From Nitrospirota bacterium (GTDB lineage Bacteria > Nitrospirota > UBA9217), in NCBI GenBank assembly GCA_023229435.1, contig JALNZF010000004.1, forward strand, positions 132,117 to 196,116: 64,000 nucleotides of DNA. The letters are read 5' to 3'. The notes below the pieces were generated by a model. It worked only from the letters and a program-made list of their open reading frames with translations, was not told the origin of the DNA and did no database searches. This document shows positions 25,453 through 33,622 of the stretch, piece by piece. How positions within the stretch are numbered: the first letter of the stretch is position 1; each line of letters begins with the position of its first letter. The translations under genes were made by a program, and so were the position numbers.

Positions 25453-26898
25453 TTACCCAACGACGGTCCTATCCCTCACCGTTATCGTCAGAATTCGCTT
25501 CGTATCCGCGCCGGCGAGGAATCGCTCGTCCGTCCTCATCCCCACCACCCACAGAATGTCCTCTCCCGAGCAGAGCAGGGGAACGAGGCCGCGTTTCCTG
25601 CGGGGAACCTTTTCGTCAACGAAGTAGTCCTGTATCTTCTTGCGTTTGCCGCCCATCCCGGATGGACAGAACCAGTCACCGGGATGCCTGCTCCTGAGCA
25701 TCAAAGCCGGTCCTATCTTATCATAATCGAACAGGGCCTGCCATATATAATTTAAATCTTCCTGCTCATCCGGGAGCCGATCGGCGACCAGTGTCTCGAT
25801 CTCCATGCGGAGCTCCGATTGCACGGTAACGCCGGGCATCAGGATCACCCGGGAGAAGTCATCTGTTCCCGATTGAGCGCTGATAACGAACCGGTCGTAT
25901 TCGCGGCCGATCGTCAAGCCGGCAAGCAGATTCATGGTTCTGCCGGTTCGGGCGGCGGCCATGAACGTGATGGCCTCATCGATCTGTATCCGGGACAGTC
26001 CGGAGGATTCCACCCCGGCAAGATCCGCTGCTTTTATCAGCAGTCTGCGCCTGAACGCGGGGGGCAGCGTATTGAATTCATTTCTCTTCACAAAGACGGT
26101 GTTTTCCTTCCGTGCCAGGATGCTGTCGGCGAGTGTTGCGCAATATCCCTCGACTGCCTCATCTTCGTCCCTGAGCTGGCCGGCCTCTGCCGCAAGCGTT
26201 GCGACGATCCGGGGATTGAAGCGTTGCAGTACGGGCAGCACCTCCATCCGTATCCTGTTCCGCGTATACAGAGGCTTGGTGTTCGACGGGTCGGTTGCAA
26301 AGGCGAGTCCCGTCCTTTTCAGATAGTCCAGCACCTCTTCCCGCGTGATATCGATCAACGGACGGATAATGTTGTCCCGCACCGGGGGGATGGCCGAGAG
26401 GCCGGAGGCGCCGGCGCCGCGTATGAGCCGCATGAGGAAGGTCTCGGCCTGATCGTTCGCCGTATGGCCGGTAGCGATGTGAGCGGAATCGCTCATCATT
26501 GCCGTTCGTTGTAAAAAATCATATCGTACCTTCCGGGCGCCCTCCTGCGAAGACAGTCCGCGTTCACGACAGTAGGCGGGCACGTCAAACTTCTCGATGG
26601 TCGCAGGGATATTGAACGTTTTCGCAAGTTCCGCTACGAACACCGCCTCGTCAGCGGATTCTTTTCCCCGGAACAGGTGGTCAAGATGCGCGACATGGAG
26701 TGTCAGGTCGAGATCTTTCGCCAACACCCGGAGGACACCCAGAAGGCAGACCGAGTCCGGCCCGCCCGAGACCGCGACAAGCACCCGGTCCCCGGGGTTC
26801 AGCATGGAGTATTTCTTTATGGTTTCTTTGACCTTGGTTAGCAGCATGATCTGTGAACTGGGGATGCCACCGGAAGCGGCATCCGGTGATTTCTTCAT
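25453..26898 (-). CDS. tilS: tRNA(Ile)-lysidine synthase TilS
   Basis: 481 residues. The N-terminal PP-loop domain has 'VLVAVSGGPDSVCLLGVL' and 'ATGHTANDQAETFLMRLIRGAG', followed by a substrate domain with 'KPLYTRNRIRMEVLPVL' and a C-terminal TilS domain ('SRHPGDWFCPSGMGGKRKKI'). It converts C34 of tRNA-Ile2(CAU) to lysidine so that it reads AUA. It heads the leftward tilS-hpt-ftsH-folP run, and a CAU-anticodon tRNA gene lies 61 bp upstream. Confidence 0.95.
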   Translation of the reverse strand: MKKSPDAASGGIPSSQIMLLTKVKETIKKYSMLNPGDRVLVAVSGGPDSVCLLGVLRVLAKDLDLTLHVAHLDHLFRGKESADEAVFVAELAKTFNIPATIEKFDVPAYCRERGLSSQEGARKVRYDFLQRTAMMSDSAHIATGHTANDQAETFLMRLIRGAGASGLSAIPPVRDNIIRPLIDITREEVLDYLKRTGLAFATDPSNTKPLYTRNRIRMEVLPVLQRFNPRIVATLAAEAGQLRDEDEAVEGYCATLADSILARKENTVFVKRNEFNTLPPAFRRRLLIKAADLAGVESSGLSRIQIDEAITFMAAARTGRTMNLLAGLTIGREYDRFVISAQSGTDDFSRVILMPGVTVQSELRMEIETLVADRLPDEQEDLNYIWQALFDYDKIGPALMLRSRHPGDWFCPSGMGGKRKKIQDYFVDEKVPRRKRGLVPLLCSGEDILWVVGMRTDERFLAGADTKRILTITVRDRTVVG

Positions 26899-26959
26899 AA
26901 TTCTATATTATATATGGTCAGCTAATTATGTTTATGATAAGAAAAAGCGAAGAGGAAAA

Positions 26960-27035
26960 TGGTGGCGGTGCAGGGACTCGAACCCCGGACACAGGGATTA
27001 TGATTCCCCTGCTCTACCAGCTGAGCTACACCGCC
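26960..27035 (-). tRNA. tRNA with CAU anticodon, probably elongator tRNA-Met
   Basis: 76 nt including an encoded CCA. On the minus strand, the acceptor GGCGGTG pairs with CACCGCC, the D arm, the anticodon stem GGGGA/TCCCT with loop ATCATAA (anticodon CAT at 27002-27000) and the T arm CGGGG/CCCTG are all in register. The regular G1-C72 pair excludes initiator tRNA. The acceptor lacks the C4-G69/C5-G68 pairs favoured by TilS, so elongator Met is likelier than tRNA-Ile2, though Ile2 is not excluded. Confidence 0.93.
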
Positions 27036-27139
27036 ACGTGAAAAATCAGAGGCACAAGATACTGTATTGCGGACTTTTTGTCAAGAAAAAGCGTCTGATA
27101 TCTGTCCGATCCGTCTGATCTGCCAGATCGGTCCGATCA

Positions 27140-27778
27140 TTATTCCTTGAACCTCGTCTCTTCCTTCTGGATATTTTCCAGGGTCTCTTTATTCGTTTTG
27201 CAGGCGACGCAGTACCGGGCAAGAGGATTCACCGCAAGGCGCTTGATATCGATCTCTTCTCCGCACTCCTCACACTCTCCATAGGTATTGCTCTGGAGCT
27301 TGCGGAAAGCGTCGGCGATGTCCTTGTATTGCGCGTATTTCATTTCCAGGAGCGAGTAATCGATGCCCTGGTCCACGTCAAGCGCTGACTGATCGGCGCT
27401 GTCCATGGCCGAGTCGATCTTCTGCCCCGTCTCACGGGCCAGCTTTCGGCCCATCTGGGACTCCAGGCCTTCCACAACCTCATTCCGTTTTTTGAGCAGC
27501 ATTTTTTTCAGTACCTCATTCCGTTTCCGCTCAGCCAGGGATATCCGTCGTTTGGGTAGTACGGTCATTGCGGAAGATTCCAGCTTTGAGGATTCCGGTT
27601 TTATGGTTTTTTTCGCTTTTTTAGGGGTGACCTTTCGGGCGGTTTTCCGGGCCGTTTTCTTTTTGACCGTGCTTGCCTTTGCAGCGGATCTCTTCACGGT
27701 TTTTTTGGCCGTTTTTTTCTTGGTGGGTCTTGCGGGCTTGGCAGCCTTTTTCTTCTTTGCACCTTTTTTTACCGCCAT
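27140..27778 (-). CDS. DksA/TraR-family zinc finger protein with basic N-terminal tail
   Basis: 212 residues. The C-terminal two thirds have a coiled coil and the C4 zinc finger 'YGECEECGEEIDIKRLAVNP' followed by 'CVACK', the DksA/TraR signature; relatives bind the RNA polymerase secondary channel and act with ppGpp. The first 65 residues are nearly all Lys, Ala, Thr and Pro ('KKKAAKPARPTKKKTAKKT', 'KKTARKTARKVTPKKAKK'), like a histone H1 or AlgP tail. That extension is unusual and would bind nucleic acid. The tip residues typical of DksA (DxxDxA) read 'MDSADQSALD'. It is monocistronic, with GGAGG before the ATG. Confidence 0.88.
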   Translation of the reverse strand: MAVKKGAKKKKAAKPARPTKKKTAKKTVKRSAAKASTVKKKTARKTARKVTPKKAKKTIKPESSKLESSAMTVLPKRRISLAERKRNEVLKKMLLKKRNEVVEGLESQMGRKLARETGQKIDSAMDSADQSALDVDQGIDYSLLEMKYAQYKDIADAFRKLQSNTYGECEECGEEIDIKRLAVNPLARYCVACKTNKETLENIQKEETRFKE

Positions 27779-28089
27779 AATGGTACTCCCTCCTGCTCAG
27801 TTGGCAACGTAAGGTAGGTATTATAGTAATGTATTAAAGCAAATTCAAGACAATTTGTCAGGAACAGAAAGAAAATTTTCCCCTGTCATGCCTGACGAAA
27901 CAGGGCATTTACAAGGGAAAGCAGCCATTTGACGGTTTTTCCGGTTATTATGACCGACGTGGATATCCCGGTCAAAACAGTACGAACTGTTTAAAAACGC
28001 GCATTATATTTTTTATGACAGGCGGCGGTTGATGTGTTATTATATCAAAAAGTCATAGAAAGGCCATTTTCACGCTGGAGGAGGGGCAG

Positions 28090-28899
28090 ATGAGAAAATA
28101 TATTCTTGTTGCGATAGTTGCCGCACTTGCCGGATCGGGGTGTTCAAGCGTGGTGGCGAAGAACTTCAAGGTTTTTGCGGACCCGCCGGATGCGACCATC
28201 AGGGTCGTTTCGGGCGTGGAGTTGAAGGAGCAGCGGTACCGCCCGCCCGCGACCATTACGGCCGGAGTGCCGAAAGACCCCGCGCTTGCGGCGAAGGCGT
28301 TCCTTGAGGTGAGCAAGGACAACTATCGGCAGAAGACCATTTTGCTACGTGACATCAATGAAGGCGATACCCTGAATATCAAGCTGGAGAAGATCCTGCA
28401 TGATCTCGTCAGATACAAGCTGTCGTACCGGCTCATCAGCCCCGTGGTGTCCCAGGAACTCCGGTTCCGGGACAAGAACATATCCGTCTCCTTTGCCGTC
28501 GGCGAACACGGTTTCGAGATGCAGTTCGAAAACCTCAGCCCCTATGATGTGAAAATCCTGTGGGACCGCGCCGAGTATACGGATATGAGCGGGCAAACGC
28601 AGCGGCTCATGCATTCCGGAGTACGTTTCCCGGACCGGAACAATCCAATTCCCGACCAGTTTGTCCTGTCCCGGAGCTCGGTGCAGGAGACCGTGATCCC
28701 GATCAGCAATGTGTACGTGTTGCCGCAGAGAAAGGGGTATGATATTCGCCCCCTGTTCCCGGTCGAGAGCGATGTCGCGGCGGGATTGAAGGGGAAAAAA
28801 GTCATCCTCTTTATCCCGGTAGAGATCAACCGCCAGATCATTCCCTATAATTTCAAGATCGAGATAACGAACTCCGTGAAGGAGATCATCAAAGAGTGA
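28090..28899 (+). CDS. Putative lipoprotein with PEGA-like domain
   Basis: 269 residues. The signal ends in 'AALAGSGC', a lipobox at Cys18. Residues 20-95 ('FKVFADPPDATIRVVSGVELKEQRYRPPATITAGVP') have the turn and strand pattern of PEGA-type repeats, which occur on surface proteins. The C-terminal 150 residues ('VSFAVGEHGFEMQFENLSPYDVKILWDRAEY') look like an immunoglobulin-like fold. No catalytic motif. GGAGGAGGG precedes the ATG. Function unknown; probably an envelope lipoprotein. Confidence 0.75.
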   Translation: MRKYILVAIVAALAGSGCSSVVAKNFKVFADPPDATIRVVSGVELKEQRYRPPATITAGVPKDPALAAKAFLEVSKDNYRQKTILLRDINEGDTLNIKLEKILHDLVRYKLSYRLISPVVSQELRFRDKNISVSFAVGEHGFEMQFENLSPYDVKILWDRAEYTDMSGQTQRLMHSGVRFPDRNNPIPDQFVLSRSSVQETVIPISNVYVLPQRKGYDIRPLFPVESDVAAGLKGKKVILFIPVEINRQIIPYNFKIEITNSVKEIIKE

Positions 28900-29112
28900 T
28901 CCTGCGTCTTTTGTCCATTTTTCATTGTTCGGCTGCGGTCACGCGGCCCGTTTCGTCAGGTGGTCATGGCGTTCGTTTTTTTTAAGCCGTTGCCGAATGC
29001 CGAACTACGATACGGGCATCGTAACCGTTTGACATTTCCGCAGGTTTGCAGCTGGAAGCCCGATATGATTTACATCATAGCTCTTTTATTGAAATCGGTA
29101 TAAAGTAGGCCC

Positions 29113-29355
29113 ATGTTTAAAGAAGGTTGTCCAGGAAGCATTGAGATACGGTCGCCGAAGCCGGAGGATATCCGGTGCCAGAAGTGCGGCGAAAAGTTAG
29201 AGATCTGGAGCGATGAGCCGGAAACAGCCTGCAAGAAGTGCGGCCATCTGAACGCCCGGCCGATCGGCACGTCCTGTGTCGAATGGTGCGCCTATGCCAG
29301 GGAATGCGTCGGCGTTGAGAAGCTCGAGAAGCTCCTGAAAGCCGCCAAAGGCTGA
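29113..29355 (+). CDS. Small zinc-ribbon protein, 80 aa
   Basis: 80 residues. Two CxxC knuckles, 'IRCQKCGEKLEIW' and 'TACKKCGHLN', form a zinc ribbon; a further 'SCVEWCAYARECVG' segment adds three cysteines. The pattern recalls small proteins found near phosphohydrolase or nickel/iron genes, but I cannot assign a family with confidence. It has no partner in an operon; its neighbours are an orphan lipoprotein and a palindromic repeat before secA. Confidence 0.75.
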   Translation: MFKEGCPGSIEIRSPKPEDIRCQKCGEKLEIWSDEPETACKKCGHLNARPIGTSCVEWCAYARECVGVEKLEKLLKAAKG

Positions 29356-29453
29356 GCAGTATTTCCCTCCGCCATACCGCCTTTCTGCTGAAAACCGATA
29401 CATACTGTCTCTTAAAAATTCACGTAACTACTCAGATCAACGAAAAGGGCGCC

Positions 29454-29557
29454 TCGCGCAAAGCCGCAAAGTCGCAAAGTAAAGCAGGTCCTGTTTTTGG
29501 CTTAACTCAAGATTCCAGGGCTTCTGACTTTCTTAGCGACTTTGCGGCTTTGCGCGA
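29454..29557. repeat. Inverted repeat with 22-bp perfect arms
   Basis: The arm starting TCGCGCAAAGCCGCAAAG (29454-29475) is repeated in inverted orientation at 29536-29557 across a 60-bp spacer. The 439-bp gap between 29356 and 29794 holds this element and the secA promoter region and no gene I can see. It belongs to the 'GCAAAGxCGCAAAG' type of intergenic repeats common in environmental bacteria. Confidence 0.85.
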
Positions 29558-29794
29558 AAACGTTTTGGCTTTTTGTAAGTTAGCACCAAGTAGATGCCAT
29601 TTTACATTAATTAAAAAACCGCCGGATAGCTTCTCGCATTCCTTCAAGAAAATCCCTGTCATGATTCAAAACGCGCCCCCTGGTTCCCGGACACCGTGAG
29701 TAATGGTCCGGGAGATTATTCTCTTGAATTCCTGCATAAAAATGATAATATGCAATGCTAACGAATTATTTTAACGCGGGCGGAGAGAAGACAG

Positions 29795-32434
29795 ATGATC
29801 GGAACGATTCTGAGAAAAATATTCGGCACCGCAAATGAGCGGGAACTGAAGCGCATTCAGGTGCTGGTGGATGAGATCAACGCGTTCGAGCAGGGAATTG
29901 CCGGCCTCGCGGACGCGGCCTTGCGGGCCAAGACGGACGAGTTCAAAAAGAGGCTCGAAGACGGGGAGACGCTTGACGATCTCCTTCCCGAGGCATTTGC
30001 CGTGGTGCGCGAGACGTCCAAACGGACGCTCGGCATGCGCCACTTTGACGCGCAGCTCATCGGCGGCATCGTGCTGCACCAGGGAAGGATCGCGGAGATG
30101 AAGACCGGCGAAGGCAAGACCCTCGTGGCCACGCTGCCGGTGTACTTGAACGGTCTCACCGGCAAGGGCGTGCATGTGGTCACCGTGAACGACTACCTCG
30201 CCCGGCGTGACTCACTGTGGATGGGCCCGATCTACAACTTCCTCGGCCTGACTGTGGGCGTGATCGTCCATGGCCTGAATGACGAACAGCGACAGCAAGC
30301 CTACGGCTCCGATGTGACCTACGGCACGAACAACGAGTTCGGCTTCGATTATCTGCGCGATAACATGAAATTCGACCTCGCGGACTATGCTCAGCGCGAG
30401 CTCAACTTTGCCATCGTGGACGAGGTGGATTCAATCCTGATCGACGAGGCCAGAACCCCGCTCATCATCTCCGGCCCCACGGAAGATTCCACGGACAAGT
30501 ATTACAAGATCAATCGCATCATCCCGAGCCTGAAGAAAGACGCCGACTACACCATCGAGGAAAAGACCAAGACCGCGGCCCTGACCGAAGAGGGCAACAT
30601 CAAGGTGGAAAAGATGCTCGGCGCCGGCAATTTGTACGACCCTTCGAACGTGGACCTCGTGCACCATGTGCACCAGGCCTTGAAGGCCCATGCCCTGTTC
30701 AATCGCGACGTGGACTACGTGGTCAAGGATGACCAGGTGATGATCGTGGACGAGTTCACAGGCAGGCTCATGCCCGGCAGGCGCTGGAGCGACGGACTGC
30801 ACCAGGCCATTGAGGCCAAGGAGAACGTCAAGATCGAGAATGAGAACCAGACGCTGGCTTCGATCACGTTCCAGAACTACTTCCGGCTCTACGGCAAGCT
30901 CGCGGGCATGACCGGCACGGCGGAGACCGAGGCCGCGGAGTTCGCGAAGATCTACAACCTCGACGTGCTCATGATCCCGACGCACAAGCCCATGATCCGC
31001 ATCGACAGCGCCGATTTCATCTACAAGACCGAGCAGGGGAAGTTCAATTCAACCATCAAAGAGATCGAAGAACTGCATAAAAAAGGCCAACCCGTGCTCG
31101 TCGGCACCATCTCGATCGTCAAGTCCGAGACCCTGGCGTCGATGCTCAAGAAAAAGGGCATCAGGCATACGGTGCTGAACGCCAAGTACCACGAAATGGA
31201 GGCGGAGATCGTGGCGCAGGCGGGCCGCTACGCCGCGGTCACGATCGCCACGAACATGGCTGGCCGCGGCACCGACATCGTGCTGGGGGGCAATCCCGAG
31301 GGCCTCGCGCGCCAGACGCTGAAAGGCAAGGAGTATACGAAAGAAGAGTGGGACAAGACGCTTGCACAGTGCATAGCGCAATGCGCTGACGAAAAAGAGA
31401 AGGTCATTGCCGCGGGCGGTCTGCACATTCTCGGCACGGAACGGCATGAGGCGCGCCGGATCGACAACCAGCTTCGCGGCCGTTCGGGCCGCCAGGGCGA
31501 CCCCGGCTCTTCGCGGTTCTATCTTTCGCTCGAGGACGACCTCCTCAGGATCTTCGGGTCCGACCGCATCGCGGGCCTCATGGGCAGGCTCGGTATGGAA
31601 GAGGACGTGCCGATCGAACACCGCATGGTGTCGAGGGCCATCGAGAACGCCCAGAAGAAGGTTGAAAATCAAAACTTCGAGATGCGCAAGCACGTCCTCG
31701 AATACGACGACGTCATGGACCAGCAGCGGAAGGTGATTTACGAGCAGCGCCGCCAGCTCCTTGCGGGTACCGACCTCAAGGAAGAAGTGATCGGACTTGC
31801 CGAGGAAATGCTCGACGGGATGGTCGATTTTTACTGTCCCGAGGGCGCCTACCCGGAGAACTGGGATGTAACGGGCCTCAAGGACGTGCTCGCGGCCAAA
31901 TTTGCGTATCACGCAGGCGCCGATCTTGACCTCCCGTCCCTGTCGCGCGAAGAACTTCGCGAGAAGCTCTGGGAAGCGTTGAAGCAGAGCTACGACGCCA
32001 AGGAGCAGCAGATCGGGTCCGAGCTCATGCGCCACCTCGAGAAGGTCTTCATGCTCCAGGCCGTTGACCACCAGTGGAAAGACCATCTGCTCGCCATGGA
32101 CCATTTAAAGGAAGGCATCGGGCTTCGCGGTTACGGCCAGAAGGACCCGCTCATCGAATACAAAAGAGAAGGCTTCGATATGTTCGAGGAAATGAAACTG
32201 CGCATCGTAGAATCCACGGTCGAGAACCTCTTCAGGATCAAGGTCGCCGCCAAGGAGCAGGGCGAAGAGATCGAGCGGAAGCAGAAACGCCAGGTAGCCA
32301 ACCTCAGCTTTGTCGGGGCCGGGGACGCTGCGGCCAAGCCCGCCGAGCCCGTGCACGTGGGCACGAAGGTCGGCAGGAACGATCCCTGCCCGTGCGGGAG
32401 CGGGAAGAAGTACAAGAAGTGCCATGGGAAGTGA
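29795..32434 (+). CDS. secA: Preprotein translocase ATPase SecA
   Basis: 879 residues. The DEAD motor has 'MKTGEGKTLVATLPVYLNGL' (Walker A) and 'FAIVDEVDSILIDEARTPLI' (Walker B); NBD2 carries 'NMAGRGTDIVLGGNP' and the 'RIDNQLRGRSGRQGDPGSS' motif. The helical scaffold and wing domains follow, then a flexible linker and the zinc-binding SEC-C tail 'CPCGSGKKYKKCHGK' that contacts SecB and lipid. SecA drives Sec-dependent export. It is probably monocistronic, followed by a selenoprotein gene that has its own leader and terminator. Confidence 0.98.
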   Translation: MIGTILRKIFGTANERELKRIQVLVDEINAFEQGIAGLADAALRAKTDEFKKRLEDGETLDDLLPEAFAVVRETSKRTLGMRHFDAQLIGGIVLHQGRIAEMKTGEGKTLVATLPVYLNGLTGKGVHVVTVNDYLARRDSLWMGPIYNFLGLTVGVIVHGLNDEQRQQAYGSDVTYGTNNEFGFDYLRDNMKFDLADYAQRELNFAIVDEVDSILIDEARTPLIISGPTEDSTDKYYKINRIIPSLKKDADYTIEEKTKTAALTEEGNIKVEKMLGAGNLYDPSNVDLVHHVHQALKAHALFNRDVDYVVKDDQVMIVDEFTGRLMPGRRWSDGLHQAIEAKENVKIENENQTLASITFQNYFRLYGKLAGMTGTAETEAAEFAKIYNLDVLMIPTHKPMIRIDSADFIYKTEQGKFNSTIKEIEELHKKGQPVLVGTISIVKSETLASMLKKKGIRHTVLNAKYHEMEAEIVAQAGRYAAVTIATNMAGRGTDIVLGGNPEGLARQTLKGKEYTKEEWDKTLAQCIAQCADEKEKVIAAGGLHILGTERHEARRIDNQLRGRSGRQGDPGSSRFYLSLEDDLLRIFGSDRIAGLMGRLGMEEDVPIEHRMVSRAIENAQKKVENQNFEMRKHVLEYDDVMDQQRKVIYEQRRQLLAGTDLKEEVIGLAEEMLDGMVDFYCPEGAYPENWDVTGLKDVLAAKFAYHAGADLDLPSLSREELREKLWEALKQSYDAKEQQIGSELMRHLEKVFMLQAVDHQWKDHLLAMDHLKEGIGLRGYGQKDPLIEYKREGFDMFEEMKLRIVESTVENLFRIKVAAKEQGEEIERKQKRQVANLSFVGAGDAAAKPAEPVHVGTKVGRNDPCPCGSGKKYKKCHGK

Positions 32435-32544
32435 TTCGAGTTTCCCCGATTAAAACATTCGAGGACAGGCTCTGTTCGGAGTTGAAAACAAACGTTTATT
32501 GGACGCGGATTTTCACGGATGCCCAAGAAAGAAAGGAAAGAGTA

Positions 32545-33336
32545 ATGATGAAATATTCAGGTTTCCCGGTTCTCGTTTTAGGTTTGGCGCTTTTATTCAG
32601 CGTTCAACCGGCATTCTCTCAGGCCAGTGAGGAATACCAGACGCTGAAAAAGGAGGTCGACGGGCTCAAGAAGGATATTCAGGACATCAAAAAACTCGTG
32701 GAGACTAAACTGGCAGCGGGGCCTAAACCGGCATCAGCGCCACCAAGAGCTGAAGTCAAGGATGCAATAATCAACATCAAGGGCGCTCCCATAAAGGGAG
32801 ACAAGAATGCGAAGCTTGTCTTTATAGAATTTTCGGATTATCAATGACCAGTCTGCGTACGACACGCCCGTGAGATGCGTGCGAAGATAGAGAAGGGATT
32901 TGTTGAAACCGGAAAAATGAGACTTGTTTTTATGGATTTTCCCCTCGAAATGCACCGAAAAGCATTCAAGGCGGCAGTAGCCGGCCTTTGCGCGGGAGAC
33001 CAAGGTAAGTTCTGGCAAATGAATGAGAAACTTTTTGACAACACGACCTACAGCGGGACCTATCTGGATCCGGAAAATCTAATAAAATATGCCGAAGAAC
33101 TAAAACTGGATATGACCGTTTTCAAGGCGTGTCTTGAAGGCGAAAAACACGATGCGGAGATCAGACAGCGCATAGAGGAAGGTACAAAGGCCGGAGTTTC
33201 CGGCACTCCGGGGTTCATCCTGGGCTTTATACAGGCAGACGGCACGGTAAAAGAGGTAAAGAGACAGCTGGGCGCGACTGATCTGTACAGCCAATATGAA
33301 TACTTAATTAACCAGGCGTTTGCTTCCAAGCACTAG
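32545..33336 (+). CDS. DsbA-like thioredoxin-fold selenoprotein (TGA = selenocysteine at residue 101)
   Basis: 263 residues if the TGA at 32845-32847 is read as Sec; ATGATG gives two possible starts (32545 or 32548). Signal peptide ending 'AFSQA', coiled coil 'LKKEVDGLKKDIQDIKKLV', an Ala/Pro linker and a DsbA-type domain follow. 'EFSDYQ-U-PVCVRHA' places Sec at the first redox position (UPVC), exactly as in the paralogue at 7676-8452. The frame stays open for 162 more residues, with the cis-Pro loop 'SGTPGFILGFI'. The leader GAAAGGAAAGAGTAATGA is nearly the same in both genes. Likely a periplasmic selenol oxidoreductase. Confidence 0.88.
32863..32881 (+). promoter_or_regulatory. Candidate bacterial SECIS element
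   Basis: CACGC (32863-32867) pairs with GCGTG (32877-32881) around the loop CCGTGAGAT, starting 15 nt after the TGA. The loop CCGTGAGA matches the apical sequence of the paralogue's element even though much of the stem differs, as expected for a SelB-recognised structure. Confidence 0.55.
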
Positions 33337-33343
33337 GAATTGC

Positions 33344-33380
33344 GCTGAGAGCGGGGCACGGCCCCGCTCTCAGCAGTTTT
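33344..33380 (+). terminator. Rho-independent terminator
   Basis: GCTGAGAGCGGGGC (33344-33357) pairs perfectly with GCCCCGCTCTCAGC (33361-33374) over a 3-nt loop, then AGTTTT. Closely related to the terminator of the paralogous selenoprotein gene. Confidence 0.9.
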
Positions 33381-33470
33381 GACCTGAGTAGTCTCGAATA
33401 GTCCGCGTTTCTCCCTTTGCATCCTTTGCAATAAATCAATTGTCCTCGTGAGGTACTTGCAAAACTGTTT

Positions 33471-33555
33471 GTCATCCCCGAACGTCTCTATCGGGGATAT
33501 GGTTTTTTCAAACAGTTAGAACCAGATTCCCGCTCAGAAGCGCTGCGGGAATGAC
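33471..33555. repeat. Dispersed palindromic repeat (TCATTCCCGA family)
   Basis: GTCATCCCCGAACGTCTC...TCGGGGATATGGTT followed by AACCAGATTCCCGCTC...GCTGCGGGAATGAC. The outer ends GTCATCCCCG and CGGGAATGAC are inverted; the GGTT/AACC junction in the middle marks two abutting half-units as at 18464-18583. Confidence 0.8.
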
Positions 33556-33622
33556 GGAATTGGGACTTTTGCAAGATTCTCGCCTTTGTTGACCTCATCC
33601 TGATTATCGAGTAATATATCGC

